This document shows, piece by piece, positions 1-7,599 of a DNA stretch of 64,000 bases. The notes beneath the pieces were generated by a model. The model saw nothing but the letters and a program-made list of their open reading frames with translations, was not told the origin of the DNA and made no database searches. The translations under genes were made by a program, and so were the position numbers. The stretch is from Streptomyces sp. NBC_00370 (GTDB lineage Bacteria > Actinomycetota > Actinomycetes > Streptomycetales > Streptomycetaceae), in assembly GCF_036084755.1 (NCBI RefSeq), contig NZ_CP107968.1, forward strand, positions 7,014,001 to 7,078,000. The letters are read 5' to 3'. Position 1 is the stretch's first letter. Every line of letters begins with the position of its first letter.

Positions 1-788
1 ACGGCAGCTTCCTGATCGCCGCCGACGGCGCCAGCTCCACCGCACGGGGCCTGCTGGGCGTGCCGTTCGAGGGGTTCACCTACCCCGAGCGGTTCCTGAT
101 CGCCAGCACCACCGCCGACTTCCGCGCCCTGATCCCGGACATCGCCGACGTCAACTACGTCGCCGACCCCGAGGAATGGCTCTTCCTGCTGCGCACGGCC
201 GAGTCCTGGCGTGCGGTCTACCCCGTCCCGCAGGGGCAGAGTTACGAGCAGGCGACCGACGCCGCCGAGATGCAGAGCAGGCTCCAGGGCATCGCGCCGC
301 TGGCGGCCGGCTACGAGATCGGTGACTACCAGATCTACCACGTGCACCAGCGGGTGGCGGGCGCGTTCGTGTCGGGTCCCTGCGCGCTCATCGGCGACGC
401 GGCGCACATCAACAGCCCCCTCGGCGGGGTGGGACTCAACAGCGGCATCCACGACGCGGTCGACCTCGCCCGCCGGCTGGCCCGGATCCTGCTCGAAGGC
501 GCCGACGAGGACGCCGAGCTGGCCACCTTCGACGCGGTGCGCCGCCGGGTCGCCGTCGAATACGTACAGGCCGACACCCGGCGCAACACCGAGCGGATCA
601 GCGAGCGCGACGAGGCCAAACGGCAGGCCAACCACGCCGAACTGCGGGCCGTCGCCGCCGACACCGACCGGGCGCGCGCCTGGTGCAGGCGCGCCTCGCT
701 GCTCGAATCGGTCGCCCGGTTCGGCATCGGCCTGCCGCCGCAGGACGTCCGCAGCCGTATCGAGGCCGCACCGGCCTCCACCGCGTGA
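1..788 (+). CDS. FAD-dependent aromatic-ring monooxygenase, C-terminal part (5' end outside window)
   Basis: The open frame enters from the left edge (first full codon at base 3) and ends with TGA at 786-788, so only about the last 261 residues are present. The first residues, LIAADGASSTARGLLG, match the internal ADG..S..R motif of PHBH/FAD_binding_3 flavoprotein hydroxylases. Further on, CALIGDAAHINSPLGGVGLN is their second FAD-contacting GD motif, with the proline that caps the flavin. These enzymes use NAD(P)H and O2 to hydroxylate phenolic acids in the cytoplasm. The next two genes cleave gentisate and process the ring-fission product, so a 3-hydroxybenzoate 6-hydroxylase or salicylate 5-hydroxylase type role is a reasonable inference. 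The substrate cannot be read from the sequence. The following gene starts 15 bases downstream, so it is probably the first visible member of an operon. Confidence 0.88.
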   Translation, partial: GSFLIAADGASSTARGLLGVPFEGFTYPERFLIASTTADFRALIPDIADVNYVADPEEWLFLLRTAESWRAVYPVPQGQSYEQATDAAEMQSRLQGIAPLAAGYEIGDYQIYHVHQRVAGAFVSGPCALIGDAAHINSPLGGVGLNSGIHDAVDLARRLARILLEGADEDAELATFDAVRRRVAVEYVQADTRRNTERISERDEAKRQANHAELRAVAADTDRARAWCRRASLLESVARFGIGLPPQDVRSRIEAAPASTA

Positions 789-803
789 GGGGCAGGAGAA
801 CCC

Positions 804-1931
804 ATGACTTCCGACACCACCACATCAGCAGGCCACACCGACGAGGAGTCCCGGCTCGCCGCCTTCTACTCCGACCTGGCCTCCGTCGATCTGCATCCGC
901 TCTGGACGATCACCCGTGATCTGCTGCCCCCCACCCCCCGGCCGCGTGCGGTGCCCTGGCTCTGGAACGCCCAGGTCCTCGCCGAACTCGCCGAGCGCGC
1001 CCTCGCGTTGGTGCCGGTGGAGCGGGGCGGCGAGCGGCGCGTGCTGAGCCTCGGCAATCCCGGCCTCGGCGGACTGCCGTACGCGGCGGGGACGCTGTGG
1101 GGCGCCATCCAGTGCCTCGGCCAGGGCGAGACGGCCCCGGCCCACCGGCACACCCCCGGCGCCATCCGCTTCATCCTCTCCGGTGACGGCGTCGCCACCA
1201 CCGTGGACGGCGACGTGTGCGACATGCACCCCGGTGACCTGGTGCTCACCCCGTCGTGGAACTGGCACGACCACAGCAGCACCAGCGACGGGCCGATGCT
1301 CTGGTTCGACGGGCTCGACCTGCCGATGATCGAGGCGCTCGACGCGGTGTTCTTCGAGCCGTACCCCGACTTCCGCCAGCCCGACGTGACACCGCACAAC
1401 CGCTCGGAGACCCTGGCGGGTCCCGGACCCCGCTTCGTCAGCGGCGCGGTGCGCGACGTCGTCGCCGTCGACCACTCGCCCCTGCTGGTCTACCGGTGGC
1501 AGGACACCGACAGGGAGCTGTCCCGGCTCGCAGCCGAGAGCGGAGAGCCGCTGGTCAGCCTGGAGTTCGTCAGCCCCGCCACCGGGGCCAGCGTGCTGCC
1601 GACGATGAACTGCGCCATGCACCGGCTGGTCCCCGGCGCCCGCACCCTGCCGGTGCGCCGCACCGGCAACGCCGTCTACGTCGTCCATCGCGGCGCCGGC
1701 TCCTCGGTGATCGAGGGCCGCCGCTTCGACTGGTCGCAGGGCGACATGTTCGTCGTGCCGTCCTGGGCGGCCGCCGAACACAACAGCGGTCCCGGCGCCG
1801 ACCTGTTCAGCATCGGTGACAGCCCGGTGCTGCGGGCGCTCGGCATCTACCGCGAACTGGCCCTCGACACGCCCCAGCAGGTGACCGGCGTCTTCACCCC
1901 GGCGACTCTCGACGACTCGGTGACACCATGA
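804..1931 (+). CDS. gentisate 1,2-dioxygenase-like bicupin
   Basis: A 375-residue bicupin. Ring-opening gentisate dioxygenases use Fe(II) bound by cupin histidines to convert gentisate to maleylpyruvate. The N-terminal pattern LW..TRDLLPPTPRPRAVPW is characteristic of the family. The first cupin carries HRHTPGAIRFILSGDG (metal-binding histidines) and LTPSWNWHDHS (the second metal-ligand strand). The second cupin, around NCAMHRLVPGARTLPVRR, keeps only a single histidine, as is usual for the structural cupin of this family. GGCAGGAGAACCC is the ribosome site ahead of ATG 804. Its last codons overlap the next gene as ATGA, so the two are translationally coupled. 1-Hydroxy-2-naphthoate or salicylate dioxygenase activity is possible, since these share the fold. 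Confidence 0.88.
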   Translation: MTSDTTTSAGHTDEESRLAAFYSDLASVDLHPLWTITRDLLPPTPRPRAVPWLWNAQVLAELAERALALVPVERGGERRVLSLGNPGLGGLPYAAGTLWGAIQCLGQGETAPAHRHTPGAIRFILSGDGVATTVDGDVCDMHPGDLVLTPSWNWHDHSSTSDGPMLWFDGLDLPMIEALDAVFFEPYPDFRQPDVTPHNRSETLAGPGPRFVSGAVRDVVAVDHSPLLVYRWQDTDRELSRLAAESGEPLVSLEFVSPATGASVLPTMNCAMHRLVPGARTLPVRRTGNAVYVVHRGAGSSVIEGRRFDWSQGDMFVVPSWAAAEHNSGPGADLFSIGDSPVLRALGIYRELALDTPQQVTGVFTPATLDDSVTP

Positions 1932-2818
1932 AACTGGCGATATTCGACGACAACCGCCTCGGCGCCGTCACCGGCGACCATCTGGTGGACATCACCGACG
2001 CGCTGCCCTGGGCGCACGAGCCCGACCCGCTGCTGGCCGGCTGGTGGCGCGCGCTGTGCCGGGACTACGCCTCCCTCGCCCCCGACCTCGCGGCGGCGGC
2101 CGGGAAGGGCCCCGAACTCCCGCTGGACTCGGTGACCTTGGCCGCGCCGGTGCTCGGTCCCACGAAGATCATCGCCTCGGCCAGCAACTACCGGGGCCAT
2201 GTCGAGGAGATGCACGCCGTACAGCAGCGCACCCTGGGCGGGGTCGAGTCCTGGATGATGAACTTCGACGTCTTCCTCAAGGCGCCCTCCTCGATCACCG
2301 GTCCCGCCGGCACCGTCGTCCTGCCCCGCGCCGTGCTCGGCGAGGGCAGCGAGATCCACCACGAGTCGGAACTGGTCGTGGTGATCGGCGCGGGCGGCAA
2401 GGACATCGCGGAACAGGACGCGCTGAACCATGTGCTGGGCTACACGATCGGGCTCGACATCACCGTACGCAGCGCCGCCGACCGCTCGCGGCGCAAGAGC
2501 TACGACACCTTCAGCCCGCTCGGCCCCTGGCTGACCACGCGTGACGAGGCCGGCGACCCCGCCGACTTCGACATCCTGCTCACCTGCAACGGCGAGCAGC
2601 GGCAGAGCGTCAACACCTCCACACTCATCACATCGGTGCCGCGCATCGTCTCGTACGCGTCCCGGATGATGACACTGAACCCCGGGGACGTCATCTTCAC
2701 CGGCGCGCCTCCCGGAGTCGGGCCCATCGTGCCCGGTGACGTACTGAACGCCTCGATCAGCCGGCTCGGCGCGATGACACTCGCTGTCCGCGCGGAGACC
2801 GGCACCGCACCCCAATGA
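1928..2818 (+). CDS. FAA-family hydrolase (fumarylpyruvate/maleylpyruvate hydrolase-like)
   Basis: A 296-residue fumarylacetoacetate-hydrolase-superfamily protein. These Mg/Mn-dependent cytoplasmic enzymes cleave C-C bonds of beta-diketo acids. The acidic metal ligands are visible in GEGSEIHHESELVVVIG, and DITVRSAADRSRRKSYDTF followed by PLGPWL is the typical active-site segment. FTGAPPGVGPIVPGD is the C-terminal family motif. Its ATG overlaps the dioxygenase stop by four bases, so it most likely acts on the dioxygenase product (maleylpyruvate or fumarylpyruvate). No separate maleylpyruvate isomerase gene is visible in the window; it may lie upstream, or the hydrolase may act directly on maleylpyruvate. 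Confidence 0.87.
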   Translation: MKLAIFDDNRLGAVTGDHLVDITDALPWAHEPDPLLAGWWRALCRDYASLAPDLAAAAGKGPELPLDSVTLAAPVLGPTKIIASASNYRGHVEEMHAVQQRTLGGVESWMMNFDVFLKAPSSITGPAGTVVLPRAVLGEGSEIHHESELVVVIGAGGKDIAEQDALNHVLGYTIGLDITVRSAADRSRRKSYDTFSPLGPWLTTRDEAGDPADFDILLTCNGEQRQSVNTSTLITSVPRIVSYASRMMTLNPGDVIFTGAPPGVGPIVPGDVLNASISRLGAMTLAVRAETGTAPQ

Positions 2819-2849
2819 GGTATCTCCACACCGAGAACAGGCGAAGGCA

Positions 2850-4013
2850 ATGTCGATGTCGATGAAGGTCAGAATCACCCTGCCCGCCGCCATGGTGCTG
2901 CTGGCCGTGAGTGCCTGTTCGAGCGGCTCGGACAGCGACTCGGCCGACGGCGCGGCAGGCGCTGTGCCCGCCGCTGGCAAGTCCGTGGCGCCCGGGTGCC
3001 CCGACCCGGCCGGCACCCTGGCGAAGGCCGCCAAGAAGGAAGGCCAGGTGGTCATGACCGGCACACCTGACGGCAGTGTGCGTACGGACGTGCCCAAGGC
3101 GTTCGCCCAGACCTACGGGGTCAAGGTCAACTACATCGGCGGCCGCAACAGCGACATCGCGGCCAAACTCCAGGCGGAGCGCAAGGCGGGCATCTACTCC
3201 CACGACGTGTTCGGCGGCGGCGGGAACACCATGTCGACCACCTACTACGCGCAGGACTGGCTCGGCGATCTGAAGACGGCCCTCGACCCCGGCCTGCTCA
3301 CCGCGGCCAACTGGCGCGACGGCAAGCCCAAATGGGTCGACCCCGAGCAGAGCAAGATCCTCCAGCTCTCCAACTACGTGGACTCCGGGGTCGTCGTCAA
3401 CACCAGCCTGGTCAAGGACGGCGACCTGACGACTTATCAGGACATGCTCGACCCCAAGTGGAAGGGGAAGATCGTCGTCGACGACCCGCGCTCCAACGGC
3501 GGCGCCATCTACGACGTGGGCGCCTTCAAGCAGGCGTACGGCGACTCCTTCCTCAAGTCCCTCTACGTCGACCAGAAGCCGACGCTCCTCACCGACCAGC
3601 GCCAGGAGCTGGACGACATCGCCCGCGGCAAGTACGCCTTCGGGATGTCGCTGCAGAACGCGGAGACCGAGAGCGCGCTCGCCGAGGGGCTGCCGCTCAA
3701 GCAGATCAAGCTCACCGGCGCGCCGCCCGTGACCACCGGCGGGTCCAGCCTGCTCGCGCTCGACAACAAGGCACCGCACCCGAACGCCGCCAAACTGCTC
3801 GTCAACTGGCTGGTGTGCAAGGACGGCAACAAGGTCTGGACGGACGCGCTCCAGGTGCCCAGCATGCGCGCCGACGTGCCGGCCGCCGGTGATCTCGGGG
3901 CCTCGATTCCCGACAAGGGCGGCGAGTACTACGACAGTTACGGCTGGAACGTCCTGACGAAGGACGTCAAGCAGCTGCAGAAGACCATGGTCGGCCTGCT
4001 CGGCCCGCAGTAG
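2850..4013 (+). CDS. extracellular solute-binding lipoprotein (family 1, ABC importer)
   Basis: A 387-residue exported binding protein. The signal peptide ends in a lipobox (LLAVSAC, Cys about residue 25), so the mature protein should be lipid-anchored outside the membrane. The AKKEGQVVMTG, GVKVNYIGGR and WKGKIVVDDPR segments resemble iron(III)/thiamine/polyamine-type type-2 periplasmic binding proteins. No permease or ATPase gene is adjacent, so it is an orphan in this cluster. Its position between ring-cleavage genes and cupins suggests uptake of an aromatic acid or related carboxylate, but that is inference. A GAAGG sequence lies just ahead of ATG 2850; an in-frame ATG six bases later is an alternative. 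Confidence 0.85.
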   Translation: MSMSMKVRITLPAAMVLLAVSACSSGSDSDSADGAAGAVPAAGKSVAPGCPDPAGTLAKAAKKEGQVVMTGTPDGSVRTDVPKAFAQTYGVKVNYIGGRNSDIAAKLQAERKAGIYSHDVFGGGGNTMSTTYYAQDWLGDLKTALDPGLLTAANWRDGKPKWVDPEQSKILQLSNYVDSGVVVNTSLVKDGDLTTYQDMLDPKWKGKIVVDDPRSNGGAIYDVGAFKQAYGDSFLKSLYVDQKPTLLTDQRQELDDIARGKYAFGMSLQNAETESALAEGLPLKQIKLTGAPPVTTGGSSLLALDNKAPHPNAAKLLVNWLVCKDGNKVWTDALQVPSMRADVPAAGDLGASIPDKGGEYYDSYGWNVLTKDVKQLQKTMVGLLGPQ

Positions 4014-4069
4014 GGCCGCCCCAACAGGTCCCGCACAGCAATCGGTCCCGCACAGCACCGGAGGTTCTC

Positions 4070-5137
4070 ATGGCAGAGCGGCGGCCCGTCCGGCCTCCCA
4101 CCGCGTACGCGCGCTGGGCCGGGGGCCAGGGCATCGACATCGTCCCCGGCTTCCACATCCCCGATCTGCGCGCGGTACCGCTCAAGCCCTGGCTGATGAC
4201 GGGTGGCGACGGCTGTTTCATCAACCACGACGACAGCGACCGCAGCAACGACTGCTACGTGTCGCGGATCCCGCCCGGCGGGAACCTGCACCGGGTGCGC
4301 CATCTCCACGAGGTCATGACCTATGTCCTGGCCGGCCGGGGGAGCACCACGGTGTGGGGACCCGACGGCGCGGAGCAGAGCTTCGAATGGCAGCGGGGCG
4401 CGCTCTTCGCCGTCCCGCTGAACGTCCCGTACCAGCACTTCAACAGCAGTGGCGACCAGCCCGCGACGCTGCTCTCGGTGACCAACGCGCCCGTCGTCAT
4501 CAACCTCTTCGACGAGGACGAGTTCGTCTTCAACTGCCCTTACGACTTCCCCGCCCGCTTCACGGGAGCCGCGGGCTACTTCAGCGGCGCCGGCACCCTG
4601 ACCGGCCGGATGTGGGAGACCAACTTCGTCCCCGACGTACGGGACTTCCCGCTCGTCGACTACCGGGCGCGCGGCGCCGGCGGCACCAACGTCCAGTTCA
4701 AGCTGGCCAGGAACACCATGATGGCGCATGTCTCGGAGTTCCCCGTCGGCACCTACAAGAAGGCACACCGCCATGCGCCCGGCGCCCATGTCGTCATCCT
4801 CGGCGGCACCGGCTACAGCCTGATGTGGCGGGAGGGCGAGCCGATCCGGCGCTACGACTGGGCGGAGGGCTCGCTCGTCATTCCGCCCGGCGAGACGTTC
4901 CACCAGCACTTCAACACCGGCGCCACCCCGGCCCGCTACCTCGCGTTGCGCCATCTCAACGCGCGCAGGGACCCGGCGACAGGGCTGCCGATGTCCTCGA
5001 TCAGCACCCGGCTCGGCGGCGACCAGATCGACTACGAGGACGAGGACCCGCAGGTGCGCCGGATGTACCGCGACGCGTGCGCCGCGAACGGCATCGAGTC
5101 GAGGATGGCCGAGTTCCACGGTTCACGGGAGGACTGA
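4070..5137 (+). CDS. bicupin protein, first of a tandem pair
   Basis: A 355-residue protein with two cupin barrels. The N-terminal barrel has LHRVRHLHEVMTYVLAGRG. The C-terminal barrel has HRHAPGAHVVILGGTGY and IPPGETFHQHFNTG, giving a plausible HxH plus H metal site in each half-motif. The layout resembles gentisate dioxygenase relatives, but the N-terminal signature of true gentisate dioxygenases is missing. GGAGG eight bases before ATG 4070 supports the start. It is followed three bases later by a homologous bicupin, so the two probably arose by duplication and may form a heteromeric enzyme. I do not know the reaction. Similar proteins are sometimes labelled ethanolamine-ammonia-lyase-activating protein, a name I would not transfer. 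Confidence 0.8.
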   Translation: MAERRPVRPPTAYARWAGGQGIDIVPGFHIPDLRAVPLKPWLMTGGDGCFINHDDSDRSNDCYVSRIPPGGNLHRVRHLHEVMTYVLAGRGSTTVWGPDGAEQSFEWQRGALFAVPLNVPYQHFNSSGDQPATLLSVTNAPVVINLFDEDEFVFNCPYDFPARFTGAAGYFSGAGTLTGRMWETNFVPDVRDFPLVDYRARGAGGTNVQFKLARNTMMAHVSEFPVGTYKKAHRHAPGAHVVILGGTGYSLMWREGEPIRRYDWAEGSLVIPPGETFHQHFNTGATPARYLALRHLNARRDPATGLPMSSISTRLGGDQIDYEDEDPQVRRMYRDACAANGIESRMAEFHGSRED

Positions 5138-5140
5138 CAG

Positions 5141-6271
5141 ATGACAACAGCCGGCCAGGCCAGGGAGACGTTCTACGACAGCTGGATGCGCAAGGAGGGC
5201 CTGCCCGTCCACCGCGGTTACGGCATGCCCGACGTCCGTACCCTGGAGCGCGCCGACTGGGCGCGTACCGGCGGCAGGGCCGCCTTCGTGCAGCTGCACG
5301 GCATGGAGGGCTTCACCGGCATGCAGATCGGTGAGATCGCCCCGCGCGCCTCGCTGGAGCGCCAGCGCCATCTGCACCAGCAGTTCGTCACCGTCCTGTC
5401 CGGCCGGGGCACGGCCGACGTGTGGCTGCCCGGCGACACCCGGCGCACCAGCTTCGAGTGGCAGCGCGGCAGCTTCTTCGCGATCCCGCTCAACTGCTCG
5501 TACGTGCTGCACAACACCGGGTCCCAGCCGGTGCTGTACATGGCGGTCAACGACGCCCCGATGGTGCTGGACCTGTTCCACAACGAGGACTTCGTCTTCG
5601 CCAACGACTACCGGTTCACCGACCGGTTCGCACCCGGGGACGGGTACTACTCCGACAGCAAGCGGTACGAGAACTACTTCGGCGGGATCGCGGAGACCAA
5701 CTTCATCGCCGACATCAACGAGATCGTCCTCGACTCCCTCGGCGTCAAGGGCAGCGGTGTCGACGCGACCGTCTTCGAGATGGCGGGCAACACCGTCGCC
5801 GCGCACATCACCTCCTGGCCGGTGGGCCGCTACCACAAGGCCCACCACCATCTGGGCGGCGCCGTGCTGTTCGGACTCCGGTCGGAGGGCTACGTGCTCA
5901 TCTGGCCGCAGGAGGCGGGGAGCAGACCGTACGAGTCCGGCAACGGCGACCGGGTGGTACGGGTGGAATGGGGCGAGGCCTCCGTCTACAGCCCGCCCAG
6001 CAAGTGGTACCACCAGCACTTCAACACCGGGCCCGGCACCGCGCGGCAACTGGCCTTCCGCGGCGGGGTCAAACACCCCACCGGGATCCGCAGGGCCGGC
6101 AACCCCATCGTGGGCGGCCGTCCCGGGGTGCTCGTCAGTGTGCGTGAGGGCGGCAGTCTGCTGCCGTACGGCGACGAGGACCCGCGGATCCGGCGCGACT
6201 ACCTCGAAGCGCTGGCGGCACGCGGCGTCACGCCCGACATGCCGGACGAGCTCTACGCGCCGACGCCCTGA
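5141..6271 (+). CDS. bicupin protein, second of a tandem pair
   Basis: A 376-residue bicupin clearly homologous to the preceding gene: WQRG(A/S)(L/F)FA(V/I)PLN, DLF..(D/E)(D/E)FVF and WYHQHFNTG/FHQHFNTG occur at equivalent places. In the second barrel YHKAHHHLGGAVLFGL supplies the HxH-type ligands and KWYHQHFNTGPG the third. Start ATG 5141 has GGAGGA from the tail of the previous gene as ribosome site, so the pair is tightly coupled. The last gene of the aromatic operon ends here. Its TGA directly abuts the stop codon of the convergent ROK gene, leaving no room for a terminator. The reaction is unknown; a metal-dependent dioxygenase or isomerase acting on a carboxylated intermediate is plausible. 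Confidence 0.8.
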   Translation: MTTAGQARETFYDSWMRKEGLPVHRGYGMPDVRTLERADWARTGGRAAFVQLHGMEGFTGMQIGEIAPRASLERQRHLHQQFVTVLSGRGTADVWLPGDTRRTSFEWQRGSFFAIPLNCSYVLHNTGSQPVLYMAVNDAPMVLDLFHNEDFVFANDYRFTDRFAPGDGYYSDSKRYENYFGGIAETNFIADINEIVLDSLGVKGSGVDATVFEMAGNTVAAHITSWPVGRYHKAHHHLGGAVLFGLRSEGYVLIWPQEAGSRPYESGNGDRVVRVEWGEASVYSPPSKWYHQHFNTGPGTARQLAFRGGVKHPTGIRRAGNPIVGGRPGVLVSVREGGSLLPYGDEDPRIRRDYLEALAARGVTPDMPDELYAPTP

Positions 6272-7447
6272 TCAGGAGTGGCCCCGGTACGCCAGCTCAC
6301 TCGCCAGCAGCGCGGCGCCCACCACGCCTGCCCTCGGGCCGAGTTCGGACATGACGATGGGCAGGTTCCGGGTGGCGAGCGGGAGCGAGCGTTTGTACAC
6401 GACGCTACGGATCTCGGCCAGCAGCAGATGGCCGAGGCCGGAGAGCCCGCCGCCGATCACGATCATCGACGGGTTCATGAAGCTGACCAGCGTGGCGAGC
6501 ACCTGTCCCACCCGGTGGCCGCCGGTGCGGATCAGATTGACGCAGGCGGTGTCACCGCCCGCCGCGCACTCGGCGACATCGACGGCCGTCAGTGAGCCCT
6601 GGGCCGCCAGCCGGTCGGCGAGCGGCTGCGAACGGCCCTCCAGGGCGGCGGCGGTGGCGTCCCTGGCGAGCGCGACCCCGCCGAAGTACGCCTCAAGGCA
6701 GCCGGTGTTGCCGCAGGAGCACACCGGACCCGCCGACTCCGCCTCGACCTGGATATGGCCGATGTCACCGGCGCACCCCTCGGCGCCCCGGTAGATCCGG
6801 CCGTGGTGCTGCATGCCCGACCCGATGCCGCTGCCGATCTTCACGAACAGCAGATGGTCGACGGTGCGGGCCACCCCGCTGTGCTGTTCGCCGAGCGCCA
6901 TCACATTGACGTCGTTGTCGACGACCACCGGGCAGTTGTGCTCCCGCGCCAGGGTGTCGCGTACCGGATAGCGGTTCCAGCCGACCATGATCGGCGGGGA
7001 GACCGGGATGCCCTCCCGGAAGCTGACGGGTCCGGGCAGCCCGATGCCGATGGCGTCGATCTCCGTGTAGTGGCCCTGGGCGCGCATCTTGTGCAGCAGC
7101 TCGCTGACCCGGGCCAGCGCGGCGACCGGGCCCAGGTGGATGATGTCGGCCGCCTCGGTGACGGCCGCGACAGGTTCGAGCCTGCCGTCGGTGATCTCGA
7201 TGTCGATGGAGCTCGCGCCCAGATCGACGGCGGCGAACCTGACCCCGGGGTCGAGCTGGACCAGGGTGGAGCGCCGGCCGCCGCGCGAGGCGGCGGGTCC
7301 CGCCTCCAGCACCTTGCCCGCCGCGACCATCCGGTCGAGCTCGGCCAGCAGCCGTGGTCTCGGCACGTCGAGTTCGTTCGACAACTGGGCGCGGGAAAGC
7401 GGGCCGTTGTCCCGCAGCCGGCTCAATACGCGGTACTCGATGCTCAC
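6272..7447 (-). CDS. ROK-family transcriptional regulator
   Basis: A 391-residue regulator. Residues about 1-60 form a winged helix (GPLSRAQLSNELDVPRPRLL). The remainder is a ROK sugar-kinase-like sensor: VDLGASSIDIEITDG is the phosphate-binding strand, and CSCGNTGCLEAY is the zinc-binding ROK signature. Such proteins repress or activate sugar and secondary-metabolism genes in response to a ligand. I place the start at GTG 7447, because GGAGGAAGT lies seven bases upstream; an upstream GTG at 7468 lacks a site and would include that SD in coding sequence. It faces the bicupin operon tail to tail, and its own promoter region is 7448-7556. The regulated genes cannot be named from the sequence; the sugar-dehydrogenase gene behind it is a candidate. 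Confidence 0.9.
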   Translation of the reverse strand: MSIEYRVLSRLRDNGPLSRAQLSNELDVPRPRLLAELDRMVAAGKVLEAGPAASRGGRRSTLVQLDPGVRFAAVDLGASSIDIEITDGRLEPVAAVTEAADIIHLGPVAALARVSELLHKMRAQGHYTEIDAIGIGLPGPVSFREGIPVSPPIMVGWNRYPVRDTLAREHNCPVVVDNDVNVMALGEQHSGVARTVDHLLFVKIGSGIGSGMQHHGRIYRGAEGCAGDIGHIQVEAESAGPVCSCGNTGCLEAYFGGVALARDATAAALEGRSQPLADRLAAQGSLTAVDVAECAAGGDTACVNLIRTGGHRVGQVLATLVSFMNPSMIVIGGGLSGLGHLLLAEIRSVVYKRSLPLATRNLPIVMSELGPRAGVVGAALLASELAYRGHS

Positions 7448-7556
7448 AGTCTCACTTCCTCCGCACACTCTCAGTTTCGGACACTGCGACGCTGTTTGTA
7501 CGGCTGTTGCGAACTTTCCTCGATTTTGCCAAAAGTAGTGACGGTGATGACCAAAG

Positions 7557-7593
7557 GGCGCGCCGCCCCACCGGTACGGCGGGGCGGCGCGCC
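7557..7593 (-). terminator. GC-rich hairpin terminator after the sugar-dehydrogenase gene
   Basis: A 13-bp perfect stem (GGCGCGCCGCCCC at 7557-7569 pairing with 7581-7593) closes an 11-base loop. It starts seven bases beyond the stop codon of the minus-strand gene ending at 7600. A short T-rich stretch (CTTTGG) follows on the minus strand, but there is no long U tract, as is common for Streptomyces terminators. It also insulates the ROK promoter from read-through. Confidence 0.75.
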
Positions 7594-7599
7594 ACCAGG

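Noticed and set aside
4070..6271. The two bicupins as ethanolamine-ammonia-lyase activators
   Set aside because: No eut genes are nearby and the metal-ligand pattern is that of dioxygenase-type cupins; the name is not supported.
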